Part shown: positions 32,439 to 41,802 of the stretch, piece by piece
How positions within the stretch are numbered: the stretch's first letter is position 1
Layout of the letters: each line of letters starts with the position of its first letter
Assembly: GCA_020849725.1 (NCBI GenBank)
Contig: JADLAZ010000012.1
Location: forward strand, 1-43,879
DNA: 43,879 bases
Direction: 5' to 3'
From: Chloroflexota bacterium
GTDB taxonomy: Bacteria > Chloroflexota > Chloroflexia > Thermomicrobiales > JADLAZ01
Made by a program: the position numbers and the translations under genes
Notes under the pieces: generated by a model
Seen by the model: only the letters and a program-made list of their open reading frames with translations
What the model was told of the DNA's origin: nothing
The model's database searches: none

Positions 32439-34925
32439 ATGGATGACAACATCCCGGCCGCCCTACCCCCGATCGATGGATCCGGCGACGGCGATGGGTC
32501 GGGTGTGCCGTGGTGGCGCTGGCCGCTGGTTACCGTGCTGGCGGCGGTGCCAGTGGTCCTGGCTGCTGCTGGGGTGCGCCTGGGCTGCGAAAGCGCGACG
32601 CTGAACGTTGCTGTCTGCGGCGAGCGCTATGCCACCGAGGCGCCAGCGCCAGCCGAGGTGGCCGTCGATGTCAAAGAGGCCACCATCGCGCTGGTCGACC
32701 CGAACGCCGCGCCCGGGGCCGCGCCGGTCGTCGTCGCACGCGAGCCAAGCCGCGATTTCGCCGGCCAGTTTGCCAAGTTCGTCGTCGTCGCACCGGATGG
32801 CCATCAGGCGATTTATGTTACGGCGCCGGACTTGAGCATGGACAGCGCGCGGTTGTGGCTGGTCGACTCGGGCCAGCCGAAGCGGCTGCTGAAGCAGTTC
32901 GGCGACGAGTTCTGGACCGCCAAACCGCTGTGGTGCCAGGCCCGGCCGGGCGATCCCGGCGTGATCGCCTACGTGACACGCGGTCAGGTCGGCGCCGACC
33001 TGACTGGGCTGGAATTGTGGACGATCCGCGCCGATGGCGCGGGCGACCGGAAGGTACTCAGCGGCGCTCCGGCCAACGGCTTCCGGCCGGAGTTGTTCTA
33101 TGGCCAGCAGCGCACACCGATGCGCTTCCTGGCCGGCTGCACGCGCGTCGAGTACCGCGACAGCAGCGGCGAAACGCGCATGGTCGATCTGGCTACCGGC
33201 CAGGTGGTCGAGCCGATGACCGTGCCGGGCGTGCCGGTGGCGGCCACGCCACTGGCATCAGCGACGGACCTGCCGCGGCCGGGGCAGCCCGCTGTGCCGC
33301 CGGCTCCGGGAAAGCCTGCCGCACCCGTGCCCGGCCAGTCGACCGGCCCAGCGTGCCTCTTGCAGCCGCTGGCGCAGACCGACCCGCGCTGGGCGCGCAA
33401 TGTGATGCGGCCGGCCGGCACGACGATCGGCTCCGAAGGCTGCGCCCTGACCAGCACCGCGATGGTCTTCAATTACTTTGGCGCCAGCACTGATCCGGCG
33501 GCGCTCAATGCCTGCGCCGCCAACCAGGCCAACGGGTTGCAATGGGACCCCGTGCGCGCGCGCTGCTCGGGCGATCGGGTCCAGACCACCACCTGGCGCG
33601 ACAATGCGACGCTCCGCGACCTGGAGGCGGCGCTGGCTGGCGGCCGGCCGGTGATCGCCGGTTTCGACCGGCCGTCCAACAGCCACTTCGTCGTCATCAC
33701 TAGCGGCTTCGGCGATCAATTGGAGAACTACCACGTCGTAGACAGTTGGGATGGATCGACCTTCCAGACGCTAGCCGACTTCGTCGGTCCGAAGAAGGGC
33801 TATCACCTGCGCTGGCTGGTCATCTTCAACGGCCCGATGCCGGATTGCCAGCCGGTCGTCGCGTCGGCGTCGGGCGCCGGTCTGGGGCCGACAAGCAGCA
33901 GCAGCCCGGCCGTGCCGGTCACGTTTGCCAGCCCGAATAACGGCGGGGTTTACAATAAGCCGGTCGAGGTGCGCTACCACGCGCCGCCTGGCGCCGCGAT
34001 CACGACCAGCTACGCCGACGGCGCCGTCGTCGACGCGGAAGGGGCGTACACCGTCACGGTGCGCGCCGATGGCATCCCCTATCGCGTCAGCTTCATCATC
34101 GACAAGACGCCGCCAGTGGTGACCGGCGCCTGGAAGCCGTTCGGCCAAGCCGGCGGTGAGCTGGCGATCGAGGCGACCGATAATCTGACCTATGTGACCG
34201 AAGCTGCGTACCAGATCGACGACGGTCCCTGGCAGCCATTTGGGCCAGTATCGGATGAGCAAGCGAGCGTCGCCTTCCGGCCGGCCATGATCGCTTCTCT
34301 GCCGACCGGCGCCCGGCTGCTGCGCTACCGGGCCAAGGATTCGGCCGGCAACCAGAGCGACGTCGCCGCAATCGATCTCCAGACTGGCGCGGCAACATCG
34401 CCGCTGCCTTCGCCCACCACGCCGCCGGCGGCGGCCGCTGCGGTCACGCCGACTCCCCCGCCGACCAGCAGCCCTGGCCCGACCACCACCCCGACCGCGC
34501 CACTGCCGCCGACTGCCACCATGACGCCGACGAAGAAGCCAGATAACGACCGGGATGGCGACCAGGGCGACGATTCGAAGAAGACGCCCGCCGCGCCCGG
34601 CCCGGCCGTCGCCGTCGCGCGCTCACCAACCGTCCCGCCGACGGTCACCCCAGCGCCGACACCGACCGTGACGGCCACGCCGACCGCCACGGCCACGGCT
34701 ACTATGCCGCCGACATACACGCCGGTGCCGCCCTCACCGACCGCTGAGGCGCCCGCGACTGCCGCCGCGCCCGACACGCCCGAGGCGCCCGCGCCGGCCA
34801 AGACGCCGGATGCGCCCGAGGCGCCCGCGCCGACCAAAGGCGCCGACAAGCCCGACTCCCCGAAGAAGGACCCGCCGAAGAAGGATGATGGCAAGAAAGA
34901 TGACCCCGACAAGCCAAGGAAGTAA
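32439..34925 (+). CDS. Membrane-anchored C39-like cysteine peptidase with Ig-like and OmpL47-like domains
   Basis: This 828-residue protein has an N-terminal membrane segment (about 25-48). A beta-rich region (about 85-270) resembles a propeller fragment. A peptidase_C39_2-like papain-fold domain spans about 305-470, with Cys335 (SEGCALTST), His416 (NSHFVVITSG) and Asp435 (HVVDSWDG) correctly ordered as a triad. An Ig-like module follows (about 485-560), then an OmpL47-like beta module (about 565-650, YQIDDGPWQPFG ... YRAKDSAGNQSD). A long Pro/Thr/Ala tail ends in a Lys/Asp/Pro-rich stretch. C39-type domains cleave peptides or act on the wall; this one probably works outside the membrane. ATG 32439 has GGAG upstream. 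Natural substrate unknown. Confidence 0.78.
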   Translation: MDDNIPAALPPIDGSGDGDGSGVPWWRWPLVTVLAAVPVVLAAAGVRLGCESATLNVAVCGERYATEAPAPAEVAVDVKEATIALVDPNAAPGAAPVVVAREPSRDFAGQFAKFVVVAPDGHQAIYVTAPDLSMDSARLWLVDSGQPKRLLKQFGDEFWTAKPLWCQARPGDPGVIAYVTRGQVGADLTGLELWTIRADGAGDRKVLSGAPANGFRPELFYGQQRTPMRFLAGCTRVEYRDSSGETRMVDLATGQVVEPMTVPGVPVAATPLASATDLPRPGQPAVPPAPGKPAAPVPGQSTGPACLLQPLAQTDPRWARNVMRPAGTTIGSEGCALTSTAMVFNYFGASTDPAALNACAANQANGLQWDPVRARCSGDRVQTTTWRDNATLRDLEAALAGGRPVIAGFDRPSNSHFVVITSGFGDQLENYHVVDSWDGSTFQTLADFVGPKKGYHLRWLVIFNGPMPDCQPVVASASGAGLGPTSSSSPAVPVTFASPNNGGVYNKPVEVRYHAPPGAAITTSYADGAVVDAEGAYTVTVRADGIPYRVSFIIDKTPPVVTGAWKPFGQAGGELAIEATDNLTYVTEAAYQIDDGPWQPFGPVSDEQASVAFRPAMIASLPTGARLLRYRAKDSAGNQSDVAAIDLQTGAATSPLPSPTTPPAAAAAVTPTPPPTSSPGPTTTPTAPLPPTATMTPTKKPDNDRDGDQGDDSKKTPAAPGPAVAVARSPTVPPTVTPAPTPTVTATPTATATATMPPTYTPVPPSPTAEAPATAAAPDTPEAPAPAKTPDAPEAPAPTKGADKPDSPKKDPPKKDDGKKDDPDKPRK

Positions 34926-35045
34926 CGTTGCCGCTTGATGCGGCTGGCGCGTCAGCGCGGGCCGGCTGCATGGGAGTAGAATGGACCAGCTGAGACCCGG
35001 CGGCGGTCGCCGGATCGCCCGTCGTGTCGTCCAAGGAGCTGACTG

Positions 35046-35972
35046 GTGAGCATCTCGTTCCGCGGCGTCTACACCATCCCACCGACCCCCTTCACCGACG
35101 ACGATCAGGTCGACATCGCCGGGCTGCGCCGCATCGTCGACTTCTGCGTCGCCTGCGGCGCGCACGGCATCGTCGCCCCCGTCAACGCCAGCGAGGGACC
35201 GTTCCTGACCGACGAGGAGCGCCGGCGCGTCACCGAGGTGCTGGTCGAGCAGGCCAACCGACGTGTGCCGGTCATGGTCGGCGTGTCGGGGGCCAGCACC
35301 CGCGCCAGCGTCGAGTATGCCCGCTACGCCGAGGCGGTCGGCGCCGACGCGCTGATCGCGATGCCACCCTACATCCGGCACTGCACGCCCGACCAGATCG
35401 TCGGCTTCTACACTGACCTGGCCCGCGCCACGCGGCTGCCGATCTGCATCCAGAACTACGTCGCCCCGGTCGGCACACCGATGACGGCGGCGTTCGTCGC
35501 CCGGCTGCTGCGGGAGATCGATACCGTCATCTACGTCAAGGAGGAGACGGCCACCGCGCCGCAACTGGTGACCGGCATCCTGGCGGCGGCCGGCGCCGCA
35601 TGTCAGGGCGTGATGGGCGGCATGGCCGGGCGCTACCTGATGGAGGAGTACGCCCGCGGCGCCTGCGGCACGATGCCGGCCTGCGAGTCGACCGACGCCC
35701 ACGTGGCCGTCTGGAACGCACTCGAGTCGGGCGACACAGCCCAGGCCCGCCGGCTGTTCAACCTGCTGCTGCCGCTGCTGAACTACGAGCAGATGTGGGG
35801 CACGGTCGTCTACAAAGAGGTGCTGCGCCGGCGCGGCGTGATCGACAGCGCCCGCGTGCGCGCCCCCGGCTCGCAGACGCTCGATGAGCACAACCACCGC
35901 GAGTTGGACGCCATCCTGCACGACATGCGCTCACTGCTGGCGGTGACCGACTCGGCCGCGACAGCGCCGTAG
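35046..35972 (+). CDS. Dihydrodipicolinate synthase family aldolase/lyase (DapA-like)
   Basis: This 308-residue TIM-barrel protein has the family core: TPPTPF-type start (TIPPTPFTDD), a GVSGASTRASVEYA segment for GVgxxstxeai, MPPYIRHCTPDQIVGFY, and the Schiff-base Lys in VIYVKEET (about 162). The usual GTTGE loop reads VNASEG, and the DHDPS tyrosine region reads QNYVAPVGT rather than YNxPxRT. These changes make true lysine-pathway DapA unlikely; a pyruvate-dependent sugar-acid or hydroxy-acid lyase is more likely. GTG 35046 follows AAGGAG. A strong hairpin lies about 100 bp past its stop, and no lysine genes are nearby. Confidence 0.87.
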   Translation: MSISFRGVYTIPPTPFTDDDQVDIAGLRRIVDFCVACGAHGIVAPVNASEGPFLTDEERRRVTEVLVEQANRRVPVMVGVSGASTRASVEYARYAEAVGADALIAMPPYIRHCTPDQIVGFYTDLARATRLPICIQNYVAPVGTPMTAAFVARLLREIDTVIYVKEETATAPQLVTGILAAAGAACQGVMGGMAGRYLMEEYARGACGTMPACESTDAHVAVWNALESGDTAQARRLFNLLLPLLNYEQMWGTVVYKEVLRRRGVIDSARVRAPGSQTLDEHNHRELDAILHDMRSLLAVTDSAATAP

Positions 35973-36069
35973 TGGCGTGGCCTGGTTGGCGCTGGCCGCG
36001 CCTGGTCGGCAGACCGGGCCGGGTCGCCGTCATCGATCGTGGCCCGGATCCTGCGGCAGTCAGCGCGTT

Positions 36070-36095
36070 CGCCGGCGGGTGGACACCCGCCGGCG
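36070..36095 (+). terminator. 12-bp perfect hairpin, terminator of the DapA-like gene
   Basis: CGCCGGCGGGTG (36070-36081) and CACCCGCCGGCG (36084-36095) pair perfectly, followed by CTGGGTTTCG. In practice the loop would open to about 4-6 nt. It separates the DapA-like gene from the stress-protein promoter. Confidence 0.55.
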
Positions 36096-36177
36096 CTGGG
36101 TTTCGCTGACGGCGTGGGAAGGTGCTCGGAGTTGCTGCGCGCCAGGAAGGAGATCGACCACACGCGCGGTCATCCGG

Positions 36178-36186
36178 TGCTATGCT
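36178..36186 (+). promoter_or_regulatory. Extended -10 promoter for the universal stress protein
   Basis: TGC-TATGCT at 36178-36186 fits an extended -10, about 50 bp before ATG 36236. No good -35 is visible. Confidence 0.42.
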
Positions 36187-36235
36187 GAGAGGGGAGAGAT
36201 CCGCGACTGGTTCTATCGCTGCAAGGAGCGCCCGA

Positions 36236-37153
36236 ATGATTCAGACGATACTGGTTCCCCTCGACGGCTCGCCGCTCGCGGAATCGATCCTGCCGGCAGT
36301 GCAGCGGATCGCGCACCTGTCTGGCGCGGCGCTGCGCCTGGTCCACGTCGCCGAGCCGCCGCATGGCCAGCCGGCCGCTGCCGCCGCCCACGAGCAGGAG
36401 ATTCGACAGTATCTCGACGCGGTGGCCCAGCGTCTCACTGCGGCCGGACTGAGCGTTACGATCGAGGTGCTGGCCGGCGACCCGGCGGAGAGCATTATTC
36501 AGGCGGGTCAGGGCGTCGAGTTGATCGCCATGGGCACGCACGGCCGCTCCGGTATCGGGCGTTGGGTCTACGGCTCGGTCGCCGACAAAGTGCTGCGCGG
36601 CGCGTCGGCGCCGGTGCTGCTGGTGCGGGCGCGTGCCGAGGGGCCGGTGCCCGGCGAGTCGCCGCGGGCGATCGTCGTGCCGCTGGACGGCTCGGAGCTA
36701 GCCGAGCATGCGCTGCCACTGGCATCAATGCTGGGCCAGGAGGCGAGTGTGCCGCTGGTGCTCGTGCAGAGCATCTACTGGTCGGAGTTGGGCGTGGCCG
36801 GCGGCTTCCCAGATGGCTACGGCACGCTGATGTCGGCTGAGATCGCGATCGAGGCGGCTGAGGCGGGAGCGAAGGAGTACCTGGCCGAGATCGTCGCGAA
36901 GCTGGCTGCCCAGGGGGTGACGGCGCAGCCAATCATCAGCCTCGTGCCGGCCACCGACGCCATCCTGGACGCCGTCGACCAACACGGCGCCGGTCTGATC
37001 GTCATGACCACGCACGGCCGCGGCGGTCTGGGCCGCTTCGTCTACGGCTCGGTCGCGGACCGGGTGCTGCGTGCCGCGAGCGTGCCGGTGCTGCTGGTGC
37101 GCGCTGGCGTGCCGCTTGATCGGGCCGTCGCCGCGCCGACGCCATCGTCCTGA
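36236..37153 (+). CDS. Tandem universal stress protein (two UspA domains)
   Basis: This 305-residue protein contains two complete UspA domains (about 1-147 and 148-290). Each starts with ILVPLDGS or IVVPLDGSELAEHALP and ends with the ATP-binding loop G-2x-G-9x-G(S/T): MGTHGRSGIGRWVYGS and TTHGRGGLGRFVYGS. Tandem Usp proteins bind ATP and support survival under stress such as starvation, oxidants or low oxygen. The strong AAGGAG before ATG 36236 fixes the start; a longer frame from 36122 is unlikely. It lies alone between a terminator and a repeat-like patch. Confidence 0.93.
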   Translation: MIQTILVPLDGSPLAESILPAVQRIAHLSGAALRLVHVAEPPHGQPAAAAAHEQEIRQYLDAVAQRLTAAGLSVTIEVLAGDPAESIIQAGQGVELIAMGTHGRSGIGRWVYGSVADKVLRGASAPVLLVRARAEGPVPGESPRAIVVPLDGSELAEHALPLASMLGQEASVPLVLVQSIYWSELGVAGGFPDGYGTLMSAEIAIEAAEAGAKEYLAEIVAKLAAQGVTAQPIISLVPATDAILDAVDQHGAGLIVMTTHGRGGLGRFVYGSVADRVLRAASVPVLLVRAGVPLDRAVAAPTPSS

Positions 37154-37189
37154 TCGTACCGGGTCCCCGCTCTACTTAAGTTCGTACCT

Positions 37190-37437
37190 GTGGGGTGTTC
37201 CGTCTCCCTCTGGGAGAGGATCAGGGTGAGGGCCTCCCCGATAGGCACGAACCCGGGCATTTCGCCGTGTCCAACGGTGGCGCGAAGGCAGCAGCAGTCA
37301 GCCAATGCACGGTGTGTCGGCTGGACCGCCGAACGGTGCGGCGCTCGGCGAGCGTTGAATCGGGTTTGTCACGGGTTCGATGTCGTTCTGCTCGCGCCGC
37401 TGATGGCCCGCTCCCTCCCAGCAGAGAGAGGGAGCCG
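37190..37437. repeat. Repeat-like noncoding patch upstream of the truncated PEP gene
   Basis: CTCCCTCTGGGAGAGGATCA and following GC-rich text (37202-37250), plus CTCCCTCCCAGCAGAGAGAGGGAG (within 37410-37434), look like short G/C-run inverted repeats typical of dispersed intergenic elements. The frame reads through here as Arg-rich text unlike any domain. Calling it a repeat needs a genome search. Confidence 0.3.
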
Positions 37438-38610
37438 ATGCTGGTCCGTCGGCAGAGTGTTCCCTCGCCTGTCTGGCGGAGGCGCTCCGGCGAGCAGAGC
37501 CCATGGGCGCTGTGGCGTCTCAGCCGCGCGGCGCGAGGGATCCCGGCGGTGCGCGAGATCCTGTCTGAGCAGGCAACGAACGAGGTGATGCCGGCCCTGG
37601 AGCGATCCGACGATAGCCAGCAGTTCCTGGCCGAGCTGCGAGCCTGGCTGGCCGAGTATGGTCAGCGGCTCAATTCGGTCTTCGCGCTCGTCCAGCCAAG
37701 CTGGATCGAGGACCCGGCTCCGGCGATCGAAAACCTGCGCGCGTACCTGCCGCAGCCCGACGACGCGCCGGGACTGGATCCGGCGGCGCTGGCTGCCGAG
37801 CGCGAGCAGGCGGTGGCGGAGGCACGTGGCCGCCTGGTCGGGTACCCACAGCCGGTCGTGGCGCGCTTCGAGATGCTGCTGAAGGCGGCGCAGACCGCCG
37901 CCGTCGCTCACGAAGATCACAATTTCTGGATCGACCAGCGGCTGTTTTATCACCTCCGACGGGTTATTCTGGCGCTGGGTGAGCGACTGACTGAGAGTGG
38001 GACGCTTGCGGCGGTGGGTGATGTCTTCTGCCTCACAGTCGACGAACTGCGGAGCGGCCAGGAACTCCCGATTGCACGCCTGGTCCGGGAACGGACGGCG
38101 GACATGGAGCGCTTCCGCCACGTGACGCCGCCGCCGATGCTGGGCACGATGCCGCCCTTTGAGATGAGTGACGGCGGCCCGATGCTCCGGGCCATGTTCA
38201 AAGGCGAGCTCAGCCCGGCGAACACCAGCACCAACGAGCCGAATCAAGTCAAGGGCATGCCCGGGTCGGCGGGGGTGACGCGCGGCCCGGCTCGGGTGCT
38301 GCACTCGCTGGCCCAGGCCGGCCGACTCCAGCCCGGCGACGTGCTGGTTGCCAAAGCGACGGCGCCACCGTGGACGCCGCTCTTTGCCACAGCGGCGGCG
38401 GTGGTGACCGATACGGGCGGAGTGCTGTCACACAGCGCGGTGGTTGCCCGCGAGTACCGGATTCCCGCAGTGGTCGGCGCCGGCAATGCCACGACGACCT
38501 TTGCCGACGGGCAACTGCTGGAAGTGGACGGGACCGCCGGCATCGTGCGCGTGATTGTCGAGGAGGCCGGTCCGGACGCTTCGAGCGCGGGGAGATCTGC
38601 CACGACGTGA
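37438..38610 (+). CDS. N-terminally truncated PEP-utilising (swivelling domain) protein, possibly a pseudogene
   Basis: The 390-residue frame keeps the middle and C-terminal parts of a PEP synthase-like phosphotransferase. An all-helical segment FLAELRAWLAEYGQRLN...WIEDP appears near 60-95, and the mobile phosphohistidine domain near 270-380 contains TDTGGVLSHSAVVAREY with the catalytic His near 331. Full enzymes of this family start with an ATP-grasp domain of roughly 300 residues, which is missing. Upstream DNA is repeat-like. ATG 37438 has GAGGGAG before it, so a stub could be translated, but it could not phosphorylate by itself. Either the gene is a 5'-deleted remnant, or a separate ATP-grasp subunit exists elsewhere. 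It converges on the DUF3604 gene with a 19-bp gap. Confidence 0.6.
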   Translation: MLVRRQSVPSPVWRRRSGEQSPWALWRLSRAARGIPAVREILSEQATNEVMPALERSDDSQQFLAELRAWLAEYGQRLNSVFALVQPSWIEDPAPAIENLRAYLPQPDDAPGLDPAALAAEREQAVAEARGRLVGYPQPVVARFEMLLKAAQTAAVAHEDHNFWIDQRLFYHLRRVILALGERLTESGTLAAVGDVFCLTVDELRSGQELPIARLVRERTADMERFRHVTPPPMLGTMPPFEMSDGGPMLRAMFKGELSPANTSTNEPNQVKGMPGSAGVTRGPARVLHSLAQAGRLQPGDVLVAKATAPPWTPLFATAAAVVTDTGGVLSHSAVVAREYRIPAVVGAGNATTTFADGQLLEVDGTAGIVRVIVEEAGPDASSAGRSATT

Positions 38611-38629
38611 TCGGCCGCGCCGAACGGGA

Positions 38630-40804
38630 CTACGCGTCCTTCACTACATAGATGGGGCTGCTCCAGGCGAGCGCGCCATCAGCCTGACGCAGCCGAATGT
38701 AGTAGGCGTTGACGCCCGGCTGAATGGCGGCGTCCTGGTACGTGAAGGTAACCGAGTGGGGACCGTCCTCAGTGGGCGCCCAGCCGACCTCGACCTGCTG
38801 CTCGACGCCGCCGGCGGCGATCACGCGCGGCTCGTCGCCCAGATCGGCCAGCGGCAGCGTGAAGCGGCACGGCGGCGCCTCAAAGGTCAGCGTTGCGCCG
38901 GCCGCGTCGGCGAGGTCCAGGAGAATGCCGTCCGGGTCGCCGCAGGTGCTGGAGCGCCAGCACACCTGCCGCCCGTCGTGGTCGGTGATGCCCTCGTGCG
39001 GGCTGTCGAACGCGAACGGCTGGACAGCGGTGATGCGGCCGCGGTCCAGCGTGAGCTGGCCATCCCACACCGTCTCACGGTTGCGCCCCTTGACGCGGGC
39101 GCCGCTCCAGACGACTGACAGGCGCCGACCCGGCTCGACCGGGCCGAGTGGGAGGCGGTAGATGCGCTCGTTGCCCCGATACAGATCGAGCCGCTCCAGT
39201 GGCGCCGTGCCATGGACGGCGATGGCCAGGCGGGGCGGGCCGGCGGCGCGGTACTCGGCACCCATCGGGTGGCCGTCGCTGGTGACGTCGACGATGATGC
39301 GCTCACCGGTCGTGCCGTAGCAGCGGCGCGCCCTGATCGCCTCCCACACCGCCTCACGCGTCAGCGCGGCGGCCTGGACGGCGGTGAGGCCGCCGCGCAG
39401 TCCGAAGTGGATGCTGGCCGAGCTGGGGAACGACGCCCCCGGCCGGCCGCTGTGGTCGTCGCTGCCGGCGATGAAGGCGACGCGCAGCCCGCGCGCGAGC
39501 GCCTCCTCGGCGAACCACCAGAACAGGCCGTGGATCGACATGATCTCGATCGCTGGCGCCAGCGTCGGGTCGACCAGTGCCAGGTTGGCCCGCCGCCCGC
39601 CAATGTGCGGCAGCACCAGCACGTCGTCGCGACCGCGATACGTCTCGTGGAGGCGAGCGATGGGGTAGCGGTCGGTCGCCTCGTCCGACCGGTCGTCGAT
39701 CTGCCAGTGGCTGGAGCGGTGGATCGGCGGGTCGTCGTGGAGGAAGTAGACGTTGTGGTCACCGCCGGCCGGCGTGTTGCCCGACCACTCGTAGGCGGCG
39801 AAGGTCACGAAGTGGCCGGGCGCGTGGTAGCGGCGGACGATCTCGTTCGTCTCGGCGTGGTCCTCGGCGCGGATCTGGAAGTCGTTGGCGCAGTGGGCCA
39901 GAAAGTCCAGCCCGGCCGAGTCGCGGCCGAACTGGAAGTACTCCTCGACGCTGCCAGTGCCGACCGCCATCTCCGTCTGGCCGTGTGGGTCACCCCAGTA
40001 CAGGCGCGTGACCGGCGGCGCGGCGTGGCAGCGGATCAGGTTGCTCGCGGCCGCCAGGCCGGCGCTGGCGCCATGGGCAGTGACCGTCACGATGCCCGGC
40101 TGGGTGGCGATCAGATCCTCCACCCGCCGCGCGCCGCGATCGGCCGGCGCGAAGATAGTCGTCGCCACAACAGCGTCGCCGATCGTCAGGCGCACGGGCC
40201 CAGCGAAGGCATGTGACGGGTTGCCGAAGGCGTCCTCAGCGCGCACGGTGACGGCGAACGGCTCGCCAGCGACGGTGTCAGACGGCGCCAGCACGCGCAG
40301 ACGCACGGCCGCCCCGCCGATGATGCGCACGGTCGGCGGCTCCGGCACGACGACGAACTGCCCCGTGCCGAAGGCGTCCACGGCGACGCGGAACTCGTAG
40401 GTCGTCTCGGGGAAGCTCTGCGCACGGCTGCCTGGCCCGCCGCCGGCGCGGTCGCCGAAGCAGACCGTCACCGTGTCACCCGGCGCGAGCGCACCGTCGT
40501 GGACACGGATGACGACGGCCGCCTTCCAGGGCCGGATGTAGGCATTGGCGTCGAACCAGGCGCGCAGTTTGGCATCGCCGGTCGTCGTCACTGTCGTGTA
40601 CTCAGCCTCGCCCGGCCGATCGAACTGCGGGATGCCCCAGTCACTGGCGAGGCGGCGGGCGACAAGGATCGTGCCCAGGTCATCGACGCCGTGGTCGCCG
40701 ATGGTGTAGGACAGCGTCCACGTTCCGTGAGCGCCGGCGACAATGTCGGTGGCGGGCGTCAGCTCGGCATGACCGGAGCGGTGGCCGGGGACGGCAGCGG
40801 GCAT
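38630..40804 (-). CDS. DUF3604 protein (PHP-like metal-dependent)
   Basis: This 724-residue protein shows DUF3604 landmarks: YWGDPHGQTEMAVG (about 265), HAPGHFVTFAAYEWSGN, HIGGRRANL, and GSDDHSGRPG (about 450), which together resemble the metal-binding histidines and aspartates of PHP phosphoesterases. A beta-rich region precedes (1-255) and follows (540-724). No signal peptide is clear. DUF3604 has no settled function. ATG 40804 has a weak AAGGA. It lies 36 bp downstream of a polysaccharide deacetylase on the same strand, so cotranscription and a shared catabolic role are likely. The plus-strand frame over this gene is a GC-rich shadow. Confidence 0.85.
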   Translation of the reverse strand: MPAAVPGHRSGHAELTPATDIVAGAHGTWTLSYTIGDHGVDDLGTILVARRLASDWGIPQFDRPGEAEYTTVTTTGDAKLRAWFDANAYIRPWKAAVVIRVHDGALAPGDTVTVCFGDRAGGGPGSRAQSFPETTYEFRVAVDAFGTGQFVVVPEPPTVRIIGGAAVRLRVLAPSDTVAGEPFAVTVRAEDAFGNPSHAFAGPVRLTIGDAVVATTIFAPADRGARRVEDLIATQPGIVTVTAHGASAGLAAASNLIRCHAAPPVTRLYWGDPHGQTEMAVGTGSVEEYFQFGRDSAGLDFLAHCANDFQIRAEDHAETNEIVRRYHAPGHFVTFAAYEWSGNTPAGGDHNVYFLHDDPPIHRSSHWQIDDRSDEATDRYPIARLHETYRGRDDVLVLPHIGGRRANLALVDPTLAPAIEIMSIHGLFWWFAEEALARGLRVAFIAGSDDHSGRPGASFPSSASIHFGLRGGLTAVQAAALTREAVWEAIRARRCYGTTGERIIVDVTSDGHPMGAEYRAAGPPRLAIAVHGTAPLERLDLYRGNERIYRLPLGPVEPGRRLSVVWSGARVKGRNRETVWDGQLTLDRGRITAVQPFAFDSPHEGITDHDGRQVCWRSSTCGDPDGILLDLADAAGATLTFEAPPCRFTLPLADLGDEPRVIAAGGVEQQVEVGWAPTEDGPHSVTFTYQDAAIQPGVNAYYIRLRQADGALAWSSPIYVVKDA

Positions 40805-40840
40805 GGCGAATCCTTGTGCGACAGGCGGTGGAGAGCACGG

Positions 40841-41698
40841 TCAGGACTGGTCGGGAGCGGGCAGGCGATCGCGCAGGTGGTCGGCGATCTGCTCGCCGGT
40901 GGCGAACCAGACGCCGTCGTGGGCGCGCATGTGTTCGATGAGGCGCGCGAGCCGATCGACGCGGGATGGCCGGCCGGAGATCTGCGGGTGCATCGTCAGC
41001 GCGAACAGGCCGTCGCGCCGGTGAATGGCGTCGAACTCCTCGGCCCAGAGCGAGAAGACCGCCTCGTTCGACTGGATGGTGCGTGTCGGCAGGTCGATGC
41101 GGTACCAGAAGAAGGGCGCGTCGTCGAGCAGCCACTGCACCGGCAACTCGACCAGCGGCGCGGCCCCGGCCGGCCCTGGATGCAGATAGGGGTGATAGTC
41201 GTCCATCATGTTGCTGCTGTAGAGGAAGCCGTGTCGCTGCAGCAGGCCGACAGTGGCCGGCGAGAACTCCCACGACGGCGAGCGGTAGCCGACCGGTCGC
41301 CGGCCGGTGTGGCGCGTCAGCGTCTCGATCGAGCGGACCAGGATCGCCTCCTCCTCCTCCGGGCCACTGAGCTGATCGAGGCGCTCGTGCAGGTCGCCGT
41401 GCGCGCCTAGCTCGTGGCCGGCGGCGACGATGTCGGCGACGGCGGCGGGGTAGTGGTTGGCTACCCAGGCTGGCACGAAGAAGGTCGCCGGCACATCCTG
41501 CTCGCGCAGCAGCGTCAGCAGGTTCGGCACGGCGCGGCGCGGACCGTAGCGGCCATGTGAGATCGTGACTGGCCGGCCGGTATTGGCCGGGTCGCGGAAG
41601 AGCGCCCCCGACTCCGCGTCGAGATCGAACGACAGGAACACCGCGCACCGCACGCCGTCCGGCCAGGGTGTCGGCTGGGTCAGACCATCGATCGCCAT
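40841..41698 (-). CDS. Polysaccharide deacetylase family (CE4 NodB-like)
   Basis: This 285-residue protein carries CE4 motifs: FLSFDLDAESG with the catalytic Asp pair (about 23-28), GAHGDLHERL with two metal-binding His (about 100), and GYRSPSWEFSP for the arginine motif (about 140). ALTMHPQISGR supplies the late His. CE4 enzymes remove acetyl groups from chitin, peptidoglycan or related amides; the subgroup without a signal peptide, as here, includes allantoinase-like and formyl-amide hydrolases, so the substrate may be small. ATG 41698 has GGAGGAG 4 nt upstream. First gene of a pair with DUF3604. Confidence 0.9.
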   Translation of the reverse strand: MAIDGLTQPTPWPDGVRCAVFLSFDLDAESGALFRDPANTGRPVTISHGRYGPRRAVPNLLTLLREQDVPATFFVPAWVANHYPAAVADIVAAGHELGAHGDLHERLDQLSGPEEEEAILVRSIETLTRHTGRRPVGYRSPSWEFSPATVGLLQRHGFLYSSNMMDDYHPYLHPGPAGAAPLVELPVQWLLDDAPFFWYRIDLPTRTIQSNEAVFSLWAEEFDAIHRRDGLFALTMHPQISGRPSRVDRLARLIEHMRAHDGVWFATGEQIADHLRDRLPAPDQS

Positions 41699-41802
41699 GC
41701 TGCTCCTCCCAGTGCGCGCCAGCCTGTTCGGGCCAGCCTACGCAGGCTCGAGCCGGGCGTCAATGGGCCGGGAACTTGGAACTCCTGGCACGGCGCCGGC
41801 CG

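Noticed and set aside
35046..35972. Lysine-pathway dapA
   Set aside because: The GTTGE and YNxPxRT signatures are altered and no lysine genes are near; kept as a family-level call.
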